From the NCBI RefSeq assembly GCF_022869825.1, contig NZ_CP094971.1:931501-995500 (forward strand): DNA of 64,000 bases. The letters run 5' to 3'. How positions within the stretch are numbered: the stretch's first letter is position 1; each line of letters begins with the position of its first letter. Shown piece after piece: positions 53,943 to 62,546 of this stretch. Position numbers and translations under genes: made by a program. The notes beneath the pieces were generated by a model. The model saw nothing but the letters and a program-made list of their open reading frames with translations, did not search any database and had not been told where the DNA came from. Source of the stretch: Clostridium sp. BJN0001 (GTDB lineage: Bacteria; Bacillota; Clostridia; Clostridiales; Clostridiaceae).

Positions 53943-54902
53943 GTGGTACCTACAAGTATAGAAAAATCTATTTATGGTAGTTTGGTAGAGGTTGAAAAAA
54001 GATCTGAAAATTATGATGTATATAATATGTCTAAAGGTGGAATAGTTACAAGCTATCATATTATGAATGGAATAGATGTTATATATAATGATATGCATGT
54101 ACAGTCTACTTCTGTAGATTTAAAACCACCTGAAGGATATTTTGAAATAAATCATTGTTTTGAAGGAAAAATTGAATGTGAATTTACTGATGGTGAATGC
54201 ACATATCTTTCTAAAAATGATTTATGCATAAATATAAAAAATGGAAACTGTAAACAATCGTATTTCCCAATTGGATATTATTATGGAATAACAATATCAA
54301 TAGAAATAGATAAAGCACAAAAAGAAATAAATAAATTTTTTAATGATAATTCAATAGATCTAAACAAAATAATTAAAAAATTTTGTCAAAAAAATAGTAA
54401 TGAAGTTTATATTATGCGAGAAAATGAATCGATAAAGCATATATTTTCAGAACTATATTCAGTTTGTGATAAGATAAAAATAAATTACTGCAAAATAAAG
54501 GTACTAGAAATATTAATGTTTTTATCAGTTACTAATCAGCCAGTAAAAGAAAAAAGATTTTATTTTTCTAAATCTAATGTAGAAAAAGTAAAAAAAATTA
54601 AAAATTTAATTACACAGAATGTAGAACATAAGTATACTTTAAAGAATCTTTCTAAAGAGTATAATATTTCGCTTACAATAATGAAAATATGCTTTAAAGA
54701 AATGTTTGGAATAACTATACATTCTTATATAAGAGAATGTAGAATACAAAAGGCTGCAAGTCTTTTAATGAAAACAGATCGTAATATTTTAGATATAGCA
54801 AATTGCGTTGGGTATATAAATGGAAGTAAATTTGCATCTGCTTTTAAAGATATAATAGGAATATCGCCAAAAGAATATAGAAAAAATAATATTAATATTT
54901 AA
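53943..54902 (+). CDS. AraC-family regulator (YbtA-like)
   Basis: The 319-residue protein has an N-terminal sensor region and a C-terminal AraC double HTH (HKYTLKNLSKEYNISLTIMKICFKEMFGITIHSYIRECRIQKAASLLMKT and ILDIANCVGYINGSKFASAFKDIIGISPKEYR). GTG 53943 follows AAAGGAG. It comes 43 bp after the ABC pair, suggesting control of the transporter, with the metallophore or its complex as effector by analogy to YbtA. A truncated paralogue is at 58390. Confidence 0.9.
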   Translation: MVPTSIEKSIYGSLVEVEKRSENYDVYNMSKGGIVTSYHIMNGIDVIYNDMHVQSTSVDLKPPEGYFEINHCFEGKIECEFTDGECTYLSKNDLCINIKNGNCKQSYFPIGYYYGITISIEIDKAQKEINKFFNDNSIDLNKIIKKFCQKNSNEVYIMRENESIKHIFSELYSVCDKIKINYCKIKVLEILMFLSVTNQPVKEKRFYFSKSNVEKVKKIKNLITQNVEHKYTLKNLSKEYNISLTIMKICFKEMFGITIHSYIRECRIQKAASLLMKTDRNILDIANCVGYINGSKFASAFKDIIGISPKEYRKNNINI

Positions 54903-55000
54903 AATGTTTTTTCATTCACTTTATTAAAGTATAATTAACAATAAATTAAACTGATTTTAAAGATAAACGTATAAAATATAGCTAAAGGGGAGGATTATAT

Positions 55001-55522
55001 ATGAGTGTATTAAATTCCATACAAAATAGAGATAAAGATTTACTTAAAAAAATTAATTTATCATTAAATTGCAAATTTTTAGATATTATTATGGTTATGG
55101 CGAGTTATTTAGTATCAAAAACTTCTTTAGTTATAATTGGTTTATTTCTTCAATTAGTAGGAGATAAATATCTTTCTTTAATGGTATTAAAATGTATAAT
55201 CGCACTAATATTAAGTACAGTAGCTGCTCAAATAATAAAAAGGTGTGTAAGTAGAATCAGACCATTTTTAACTATGAATGATCTTAATATAAAGAAAATA
55301 GGAATAGATAAATATTCATTTCCATCTGGACACACAACAACAGCCTTTACTGTTGCTATTATGGTATCATTATTTTATCCAAATCTAACCTTCTGTGTAA
55401 TGCAGTTAGCGGCTCTTGTTGGAATATCTAGAATGTATTTAGGAGTACATTATCCAACAGATGTATTAGCTGGAGCTTTTTTAGGAAGTTTAACTTCATT
55501 ATTAGTATTTAATATAATATAA
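55001..55522 (+). CDS. PAP2-family membrane phosphatase
   Basis: Three PAP2 motifs are visible: KRCVSRIRP (KxxxxxxRP), PSGHT, and SRMYLGVHYPTDVLAG (SRxxxxxHxxxD). It has about five TM helices and is 173 residues long. Such enzymes dephosphorylate undecaprenyl pyrophosphate or lipid phosphates on the outer face, linking to wall synthesis or bacitracin tolerance. The AGGGGAGG site precedes the ATG. It stands alone. Confidence 0.9.
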   Translation: MSVLNSIQNRDKDLLKKINLSLNCKFLDIIMVMASYLVSKTSLVIIGLFLQLVGDKYLSLMVLKCIIALILSTVAAQIIKRCVSRIRPFLTMNDLNIKKIGIDKYSFPSGHTTTAFTVAIMVSLFYPNLTFCVMQLAALVGISRMYLGVHYPTDVLAGAFLGSLTSLLVFNII

Positions 55523-55535
55523 CTTTTAGTAAAAT

Positions 55536-55582
55536 AAAAATAGACTATAGCACTAAAATTTCTAGTGTTATAGTCTATTTTT
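55536..55582. terminator. Bidirectional terminator between PAP2 and MCP genes
   Basis: TAGACTATAGCACTA (55541-55555) pairs with TAGTGTTATAGTCTA (55563-55577) through one wobble, flanked by A5 and T6 tracts on either side. Confidence 0.92.
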
Positions 55583-55615
55583 TATTAAGAGAAAGATAAG
55601 CTTGCTTGTCCTTCT

Positions 55616-57415
55616 TTATATTTTATATTTTCTTAAATCATCTTTAAATTGAGATGTTATTCCTTTAAAGTCATGTATATTTGTTATAAGCTTCTTAATC
55701 TCATTAGTATAACTTGATACACTAGCACTTACTTCTTCTGAAGATGCTGAATTTTCTTCTGCTATAGCGGCTAGAGATTCTATAGTACCATAAATATTTG
55801 ATATAGAATCAGTTTCTTTATTAAGCTCATTTATAGTTTTTATCATTGATGAAGAAACAGTTTGAACGGAATTAGTGGCTTCATAGCTTACATCTCTAAC
55901 ATTTTCAAGACCTTTTGTTTCTGTCTGAAGCACATTATATTGAGAACCAATTTTGTCTACTAAGCCTTTTATTTCTTCTGTAAATTTTACAAGGTTTGAA
56001 TTTATTTCTTTTACAGCTCCTTTAGATTGCTCTGCAAGAGTTCTTACTTCTTCTGCAACTACTGCGAATCCTTTACCTTGTTCTCCAGCACGAGCGGCTT
56101 CAATAGAAGCATTTAAAGCTAGAAGATTAGTCTGCTCTGAAATTCCAGATACTATAGATACTATGTTAGTAATATCTTTTGCTTTATCTTGAAGTTTTAA
56201 ACCGGTATCTTTAACTTCTTGGAATTTTTCAAGGATATCTAATATATTCTTGCTTGTAGCATTTACAGTTTCATAGCTGTTGTTAATTTTCTTCATTGCT
56301 TTTTCAAGTTCTGATTTATTACAATTTTCACTGTTAACTATATTTTTAAGATTTCTAATATTATCATTTAATACAGTAACGGCTGTTTCAGTGTTTTGAG
56401 CTTGATCTACTGCAGAATTTGCAACTTGTTCTACAACGTTTGATATATCGGTTGATGTGTTATTCATAGATGTAGAAATAGTATTTATTTTATCTACAAA
56501 TGTGTTCATTTCATCTGTAACGCCTTTAAATCCAACAAAATCTTTTTTTACTGCTTTTTTATGATTTTTTAATATGTTATATATATCTTCAAAGAAATCA
56601 CCTGTCTTAATGTCACCATCTTCAACAAAATCACTTTCTAGTATTTTTGTTAAGTTTTCTTTTATAATTGAATTTGGCATCATAAGTATTGATGTTGATA
56701 TATAAGAAGCTAAAGATGCAATTATAGATACTATAATTGATTTAACTATGTTTTCTGTCCCAAGTATTGGAATAAAAGTTAGCAGAGAAACTATAAGAGT
56801 GAATATTCCTGTCTTTGCTCCTATGCTTTTTATAAATCCGAAAGAAAGTAATTTATTAAATTTATAAACTTTCTTATAGTAAATATCTTTTTCAAATGTA
56901 AATTTGAGCTTTAAATATCCTTTATCTTTTTCAAGTTCTTTTAATTCTACTTTTTCATTAAAGAATTTAGCTCCTCCTGAAATTAAGCCCTGTAAGTAAT
57001 CAAACATACCTCGCTTTGATCTGTATTCAAAGATTGCTTCTCTAGGTGATATTGCATTAATAGTTATAAGTGGTGGTTTTGCTCCAGCAAATTTCTTAGT
57101 CATAACTACATGAACATCAAACATTGCCTTTAAAAAAGAATAAAAATTTTCATGCTCAAAAAATGCTGGAAAATCATGATGGAATGCTAAGATATTATCT
57201 TCACCTATTTCCCTCCATAATTTTTTCAGGTCTATATTAGTTAAACTAGATATTTTAGATATAGCTTGTTTAACTTTTTCATCATCGATATTTTCAGCTG
57301 GAGAAAATATTTTATCAGCTCCCCAACCTACAGAATCCATTGCTTTTTCTACACAATCATTACCATGGAGCTTTTTACAAGTTTTCATCCATGTAGCAAC
57401 TACAGTCCCTTTCAT
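55616..57415 (-). CDS. H-NOX methyl-accepting chemotaxis protein
   Basis: Residues 1-185 are an H-NOX heme domain: proximal His102 (DVHVVM), Pro115, and the heme-propionate motif Y131-x-S133-x-R135 (EYRSKRG). W9, N74 and Y140 sit at the positions that hydrogen-bond O2 in the Thermoanaerobacter (Caldanaerobacter) tengcongensis H-NOX. Two TM helices follow (about 210-250), then an MCP signalling domain with the conserved tip ([38 protein letters not shown]). It should sense O2 or NO and steer chemotaxis. ATG 57415 has an AGGAGG site. The gene is monocistronic. Confidence 0.93.
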   Translation of the reverse strand: MKGTVVATWMKTCKKLHGNDCVEKAMDSVGWGADKIFSPAENIDDEKVKQAISKISSLTNIDLKKLWREIGEDNILAFHHDFPAFFEHENFYSFLKAMFDVHVVMTKKFAGAKPPLITINAISPREAIFEYRSKRGMFDYLQGLISGGAKFFNEKVELKELEKDKGYLKLKFTFEKDIYYKKVYKFNKLLSFGFIKSIGAKTGIFTLIVSLLTFIPILGTENIVKSIIVSIIASLASYISTSILMMPNSIIKENLTKILESDFVEDGDIKTGDFFEDIYNILKNHKKAVKKDFVGFKGVTDEMNTFVDKINTISTSMNNTSTDISNVVEQVANSAVDQAQNTETAVTVLNDNIRNLKNIVNSENCNKSELEKAMKKINNSYETVNATSKNILDILEKFQEVKDTGLKLQDKAKDITNIVSIVSGISEQTNLLALNASIEAARAGEQGKGFAVVAEEVRTLAEQSKGAVKEINSNLVKFTEEIKGLVDKIGSQYNVLQTETKGLENVRDVSYEATNSVQTVSSSMIKTINELNKETDSISNIYGTIESLAAIAEENSASSEEVSASVSSYTNEIKKLITNIHDFKGITSQFKDDLRKYKI

Positions 57416-57644
57416 TGATAAATCCTCCTAATCTAATATTTTTTAAAACTATCTTTAGTTATTTTTCACTTTATATTTTTCCATATAAATAATTATACAG
57501 CATCACAAATTTTACTTCAATGGGATATATATGGTAATAGATTAATTAATAATTAGAGATAATTTGTGATAATTACAGAATAATTCCAGTAATTAATTGT
57601 AAAATATAATATAATTTATAATTATGAAAAAGAGGGTGCAGAAA

Positions 57645-58385
57645 ATGAGTAGGTTTAAAAAAAATTTACACAGCAAGAAAAAGAGAAATATAACAATAGG
57701 AGTATGTTTATCTGTAATATTAGCAGTAGTAACTGCTGTTGCAGCTTCTATAAAAGAAAATAATAAAATAACAGATACTGATTTAAAAAAAGAGGAAAAT
57801 AAAAAAGAACTTAACGACATAAAAACCAATATAAAAATGGAAAAGACTAATAAAATTGATGAAAATAAAAAAACTGATGATAAAAAGACTATGGACAAAA
57901 AGATAGAAAATATATCAAGTAAGTCTGTCGACGACAGTAAAGACGTTACTGAAAATAAAAAACAATCAACTAATATTAAAACAAATGAGCCTGAAAAAGA
58001 AGTAAATAAAGGTAAAGAGAGTACATTTAAAAGTGAAAAGTTAGGATTTTCTATTACTTTTCCAGAAAGCTTTGAAAACAAATATATAGTAGAAGAAACA
58101 GATGATGGGATAAATGTTTATTATAAATTAGAAGATAAACTATTTCCAGATGAAGGATTTTTATTTACAATAAAAAATAAGGATAAACTTGAATTTACAT
58201 TTGAGCAGTCTTATAATTCTATTGGCACATTTAAGGAATTTAAAGCTAAAGGGATAACTTATATTATAGGAGGTCCACTAGATGTTCATATAAGTGAAGA
58301 GCGTTCTAAAAGTGAATTGAATATGTACAGCAGTATGATGAAAGAGCGCTATATTGTTTTAAATACTTTAAAAGAAATAAATTAA
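57645..58385 (+). CDS. Lysine-rich protein with one N-terminal TM anchor
   Basis: ATG 57645 follows GAGGGTG and is preferred to ATG 57624, which lacks a ribosome site. A Lys/Arg-rich N-terminus leads to one TM helix (ITIGVCLSVILAVVTAVAA), a long Lys/Asp/Glu/Asn linker (about residues 35-125) and a C-terminal beta-rich domain beginning KSEKLGFSITFPESFEN. That last domain resembles PsbP/Tcp-like extracytoplasmic folds. Most of the protein is outside. No catalytic motif. Function unknown. Confidence 0.72.
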   Translation: MSRFKKNLHSKKKRNITIGVCLSVILAVVTAVAASIKENNKITDTDLKKEENKKELNDIKTNIKMEKTNKIDENKKTDDKKTMDKKIENISSKSVDDSKDVTENKKQSTNIKTNEPEKEVNKGKESTFKSEKLGFSITFPESFENKYIVEETDDGINVYYKLEDKLFPDEGFLFTIKNKDKLEFTFEQSYNSIGTFKEFKAKGITYIIGGPLDVHISEERSKSELNMYSSMMKERYIVLNTLKEIN

Positions 58386-58389
58386 TTAA

Positions 58390-59112
58390 ATATACCTTTC
58401 AAAAGATGATTTATGTATAAATGTTAAAAATGAAAATTGTGTTGGCTCATATTTCCCAGTTGGATATTATTATGGAATAACAATATGTATAGAAATAAAT
58501 AAAGCACAAAAGGAAATAGATAATTTTTTTAAAGATAGTTCGATAGATTTAAGAAAGTTAATCGAAAAATATTGCACAAAAAATAGTAATGAGATTTATG
58601 TTATGAGAGAAAATGAGTCTATAGGACATATATTTTCAGAATTATATTTAGTTCCAAATAAGATAAAAATAAATTATTGTAAAATAAAGACAGTAGAAGT
58701 ATTAATGTTTTTATGGTCTCTTAATGAACCAATAAAAGAAAAAAGACTATATTTTTCTAGATACAATGTAGAAAAAGTAAAAAAGATTAAAGAACTAATA
58801 ATAGCTAATATAGATCATAAATATACTTTAAATCAGCTTTCTAAAAAGTATAACATTTCACTTACAATAATGAAAATATGTTTTAAAGAAATGTTTGGAA
58901 TGAGTATATATTCATATATAAGACATCATAGAATAGGGAAGGCTGCAAATCTTTTATTGAAAACAGAACGTAGTATTTTAGATATAGCAAATAGCGTTGG
59001 ATATATTAATGCAAGTAAATTTGCAGCCGCATTTAAAAATATAACAGGAATATCTCCTAACGAGTATAGAAAAAATAATATAAAAATGTCTAAATGGATT
59101 ATAAAAATCTAA
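58390..59112 (+). pseudogene. 5'-truncated AraC paralogue
   Basis: The frame is open from just after the upstream stop and reads IYLSKDDLCINVKNENC, then YFPVGYYYGITI and on, matching the 53943 AraC protein from about its residue 96 to the end. The first about 95 codons and the start are missing; the homology begins four bases after the stop of the preceding gene. The C-terminal AraC double HTH is intact (TLNQLSKKYNISLTIMKICFKEMF and ILDIANSVGYINASKFAAAFKNI), and a shorter product could start at ATG 58603. It lies before a MATE gene. Confidence 0.78.
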
Positions 59113-59202
59113 AATGGAGCAGAAATTTAAAAGCTTAGACGATATAATAACACTGAGTTAGATAAAGCTAACTAAATGTTTTAAATGAGAAAGGAGAATA
59201 AC

Positions 59203-60549
59203 ATGAAGAACAAAAGAGAGGAACTTTTAAAAGAATCTCTTCTAAGACTTATGTTTAAGCTTTGTACTCCAGCAATTATAGGAATGATTGTTATAGGGTT
59301 ATATTCGTTTATGGATGGAGTTTATGCTGGACAATTGATAAATGAAAAAACAATGGGGGCAATAGCAATAGCATATCCACTTACACTATTAAATTCAGGG
59401 ATATCTACTTTGATTGGAATAGGCTCAGCCTCTGTTTTATCTAGAGCTATTGGAGAAAAAAATCAAAAAGTAATAGATAAGATAATGGGAAATTTAATTG
59501 CGTCAGTATTGCTATTTTCAACTATAATTATGCTTGTTGGAGTTATTTTTACTAAACAATTATTACAAATTAGTGGAGCTGAGGGAGAAATCTTAAATCT
59601 AGGAGTAAGGTATTTAAGAATTGTTTTTCTAGGATCCATATTTGTAAATTTTGCTCAAAGTGCAAATATGATTATGCGTGGTGAAGGACTTATGAAAAAA
59701 GCTATGATCATAATGGGTTTTGGTGCAATATTAAACATAATTTTAGACCCTATATTAATTTTGGCATTTAAAAGCAGAGGAATAGAGGGAGCTGCGGTTG
59801 CAACTGTAACTTCTCAAATAATCCAAGCTATTGTTACATTAGTTTATTTTTTAAAAAAGAGTAGAGATGTTAGAATTCACAAAATTATTTTAGATAAAAG
59901 CATACAATCTCAAGTATTTTCAGTTGGAATTTCAGCAATGATGATGCAAGTTTTAACTATGGTTCAACAAACTTTGCTATATAGAATGGCGTTTTGTTAT
60001 GGAGATACTAATCAAGTAATTCTAATGGGGGCATCACTTCGAATTCAAGCATTTTCATTTATTCCATTATGGGGAATGGCACAAGGGTTACAACCTTTAG
60101 TAGGAACAAATTATGGTGCTAAATTTTATACAAGAGTAAAAAAAGCAACAAATGTATTCATTTTTGGGGCTACTGTATTAGCATTGATATTTTGGGTACC
60201 ACTAGAGTTATTTACAAAACAAGCACTGGGATTATTTATTACAAACCCTAGTATTGTATTAAAAGGAATAACTAATTTTAGAATTTTTTACGGAGTATTT
60301 TGGCTATATGGAATGATGATTATAATGATTACTTTCTTCCAATCAATAGGTAGCGCAAAGAATGCAGGTATTCTTGTATTGTTTAGACAAATTATAATAT
60401 TTGTACCATTAATTATAATATTGCCAAGAATTTTTGGAGTATCAGCAGTATGGTTTACACAACCATTAGTAGATTTAATGGTAATTTTATTAGGATTTGT
60501 ATTATTAATTAAGGAATATAATAAAATGAATAAATGTTTTTTAAAATAA
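59203..60549 (+). CDS. MATE-family efflux transporter
   Basis: About 448 residues with 12 hydrophobic segments. The opening LLRLMFKLCTPAIIGMIVIGLYSFMDGVYAGQLI and the paired domain with GAAVATVTSQ are characteristic of MATE/DinF pumps, which export cationic drugs using Na+ or H+. ATG 59203 has AAGGAG six bases before; the upstream ATG 59185 is out of range. The truncated AraC gene just upstream could still regulate it. A strong terminator follows at 60565. Confidence 0.92.
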   Translation: MKNKREELLKESLLRLMFKLCTPAIIGMIVIGLYSFMDGVYAGQLINEKTMGAIAIAYPLTLLNSGISTLIGIGSASVLSRAIGEKNQKVIDKIMGNLIASVLLFSTIIMLVGVIFTKQLLQISGAEGEILNLGVRYLRIVFLGSIFVNFAQSANMIMRGEGLMKKAMIIMGFGAILNIILDPILILAFKSRGIEGAAVATVTSQIIQAIVTLVYFLKKSRDVRIHKIILDKSIQSQVFSVGISAMMMQVLTMVQQTLLYRMAFCYGDTNQVILMGASLRIQAFSFIPLWGMAQGLQPLVGTNYGAKFYTRVKKATNVFIFGATVLALIFWVPLELFTKQALGLFITNPSIVLKGITNFRIFYGVFWLYGMMIIMITFFQSIGSAKNAGILVLFRQIIIFVPLIIILPRIFGVSAVWFTQPLVDLMVILLGFVLLIKEYNKMNKCFLK

Positions 60550-60564
60550 AGAAATATTGACAAA

Positions 60565-60610
60565 AAAATAAGGTCATGCTACAATCAAATTTGCAGCATG
60601 ACCTTATTTT
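60565..60610 (+). terminator. Strong terminator after the MATE gene
   Basis: AAAATAAGGTCATGCT (60565-60580) and its exact complement (60595-60610) form a perfect 16-bp stem with a 14-base loop, with A- and T-rich flanks on both sides. Confidence 0.93.
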
Positions 60611-60680
60611 ATATATACTACTTTTACTATATCACATTTTTAAAATAAAGTCAATACTTTTTGAAAGGAAGTTTTGAAAA

Positions 60681-61169
60681 ATGAAAAATTCTATTGAATT
60701 ATTTGAAAAAAATCTACTGGGTAAACAGACATTTGAGGACATTATTAAGTGTAATGAATTTACTAAAGAGTATAGATTAAGTCTTTGCGAAAAAGATGTT
60801 AAAGAAATTATTAAAACAAGAAATGAGTCACTTCAAAAAAGTGGGAGAATAGAATTTAATGGTCAAATAATAAGTAAAATAATTAAAGAATTTTGTGATT
60901 CACCGTATATATCTCAAGATAATTACAGCGATACAATAAATGAATTTGTAGAGATCTTTTATAATTATAAGAATGAAACATTAGATTATATAACTGATGA
61001 TGAGCTGATAGAAATTATGAAAGATAAAGTTGATAACTACTGCCAGGGCTCACTAGAACTTTTGGAAGGAAAGGCATTATATAAAATAGCTGAAAATATA
61101 AGAAATGGTTTTAAAGACTATACAAATATTGAAGGAAAAGGACTGGTAGATAGTGAAAAGAAATATTGA
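60681..61169 (+). CDS. DUF6323-type protein
   Basis: A 162-residue helical, charged protein (LFEKNLLGKQTFEDIIKCNEFTKEYRLSL, ... KTRNESLQKSGRIEF) that fits DUF6323, a family usually encoded with DUF6179. AAAGGAAG precedes the ATG. The end overlaps the next start by 17 bp, so the pair is coupled. No catalytic motif or membrane segment is visible. Function unknown. Confidence 0.75.
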   Translation: MKNSIELFEKNLLGKQTFEDIIKCNEFTKEYRLSLCEKDVKEIIKTRNESLQKSGRIEFNGQIISKIIKEFCDSPYISQDNYSDTINEFVEIFYNYKNETLDYITDDELIEIMKDKVDNYCQGSLELLEGKALYKIAENIRNGFKDYTNIEGKGLVDSEKKY

Positions 61170-61728
61170 AAAATATAATTGTCATATAGACAACAAATTA
61201 ATATATAAAAATTTTTTTAAATATGTATTATTAAGCGGTTACAGTGATGGACTTTTGGATGATAGTATTTTAAATAAAATATCTTATGAGAGGATAGAAC
61301 TTTTAAAAAAGAAATTAACATATTACACAAAAGATGAAAGCAGTTCGATTATGGTAGAAAAAGCTGAAGATATGTTACACTCTATTGATTATACAATAGG
61401 TATTTATTTAAAAACTTTTGACACTTTAGAGTTAGTAGCAGATGAAGTTAAGAATAATACTTTAGAAAATATGTTGCAAAATGGATATGAACTTATTAAA
61501 AATAAAGAATTAGAATGCATGAATTTATATAGCAGTATTAAAAAAAATAAACTAAGTGTTAATAATTATTCTTATAATGATACTATAGATTATGGACTTT
61601 CTCCATTTTTTGAGAAATATGATTATTTTTTTGCAGCTCATGAAAACCCATGTTCAATAGATTATCAGCTTTATTTTGATAGTATGAAATTTATAGGCAT
61701 TGAATATATGTATAACTATTTATTATAG
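61153..61728 (+). CDS. DUF6179-type protein, short and possibly truncated
   Basis: The 191-residue protein has the recognisable DUF6179 start (YVLLSGYSDGLLDDSILNKISYERIELLKKKLTYYTKDESSS) and continues to HENPCSIDYQLYFDSMKFIGIEYMYNYLL, where it stops. From memory, family members continue for another 200 or more residues after this point. The frame past the stop (NSILYDVKKFKYLQNK) bears no clear family likeness. GTG 61153 overlaps the upstream gene. A terminator and a transposon lie downstream, so the C-terminal half may have been lost. Confidence 0.7.
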   Translation: MKRNIEKYNCHIDNKLIYKNFFKYVLLSGYSDGLLDDSILNKISYERIELLKKKLTYYTKDESSSIMVEKAEDMLHSIDYTIGIYLKTFDTLELVADEVKNNTLENMLQNGYELIKNKELECMNLYSSIKKNKLSVNNYSYNDTIDYGLSPFFEKYDYFFAAHENPCSIDYQLYFDSMKFIGIEYMYNYLL

Positions 61729-61782
61729 AATAGCATTTTATATGATGTTAAAAAATTTAAATATCTTCAAAATAAATAAAGA

Positions 61783-61838
61783 GCAAGCATTATTTGCATG
61801 ACTAAATTTTAGTCAAAGTATTTAATGCTTGCCTTTTT
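61783..61838 (+). terminator. Long hairpin terminator after the DUF6179 gene
   Basis: GCAAGCATTA (61783-61792) pairs with TAATGCTTGC (61823-61832), an inner GACTAAA/TTTAGTC stem (61800-61814) stacks within, and a T6 run follows. Confidence 0.88.
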
Positions 61839-61878
61839 TAGTATATTATTATTTTATATTATTCTTAGAAAGGAAAAA

Positions 61879-61918
61879 AGCAGAGCAACACCACCGACCA
61901 AAGTTTTGTTGCTCTGCT
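61879..61918. repeat. 12-bp inverted repeat hairpin upstream of the transposase module
   Basis: AGCAGAGCAACA (61879-61890) and TGTTGCTCTGCT (61907-61918) are exact complements around a 16-base loop. It precedes the DUF6431 gene by 13 bp. It could be a terminal transposase site, or a structure blocking outside transcription into the element. Confidence 0.75.
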
Positions 61919-61931
61919 AACCATAAATTCT

Positions 61932-62465
61932 ATGATAACTAATATTTATGATACAAAAATCATATCTAATTTAGATTCAAAAATCAAGTCATTAACGCAA
62001 AAATCCTATGATAAATTTATTAAAGACATAGATTTTCACAAACTTACTTGTTCCTGCGGAAGGTCCGGGCAGCTTGTAAAGCATGGTTATTACAAGAGAA
62101 CTGTTAAAAACAGTGATGGCAAGATATCTATAACAATTCTTAGAGCAAAGTGTACATGTTGCAATAAAACTCATGCTATATTTCCAGAGTGTATTGTACC
62201 TTATTCTCAAATTCTTTTATGTGATCATATTTCAATTATTAATGCTTATAATTCCAAAGCTTCTTTTGAACCCATTATGATAGCTAATGAATTTATCGAT
62301 GAAAGCAATATTTTTTATATAATAAAACAATATCTAGAGCATTGGAAGGAACGTATTACTTCATTTAAAATTTCATTAGATTTAAGTATTTCAAAGCAAT
62401 GTTTAAAAAACTTTAAAAGACAATTTATGCAAATTAAATGCATCAATAATATTTTATTTTCGTAA
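61932..62465 (+). CDS. DUF6431-type zinc-ribbon protein of a transposon
   Basis: The 177-residue protein has an N-terminal zinc ribbon (CSCGRSGQ ... CTCCNKTHAIFPECIVPYSQ) that matches proteins named DUF6431, usually encoded next to Mu/IS481-like transposases. No good ribosome site is seen before ATG 61932, which may mean low expression. It may bind transposon ends or RNA. The downstream transposase begins 81 bp later. Confidence 0.72.
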   Translation: MITNIYDTKIISNLDSKIKSLTQKSYDKFIKDIDFHKLTCSCGRSGQLVKHGYYKRTVKNSDGKISITILRAKCTCCNKTHAIFPECIVPYSQILLCDHISIINAYNSKASFEPIMIANEFIDESNIFYIIKQYLEHWKERITSFKISLDLSISKQCLKNFKRQFMQIKCINNILFS

Positions 62466-62546
62466 AACCACATAACTTAGTTTTACTGTTAATTTATGTA
62501 GATATAAGCTTATATTGTAATAAAACAAAGGAGGCTTTTTCAAAAT

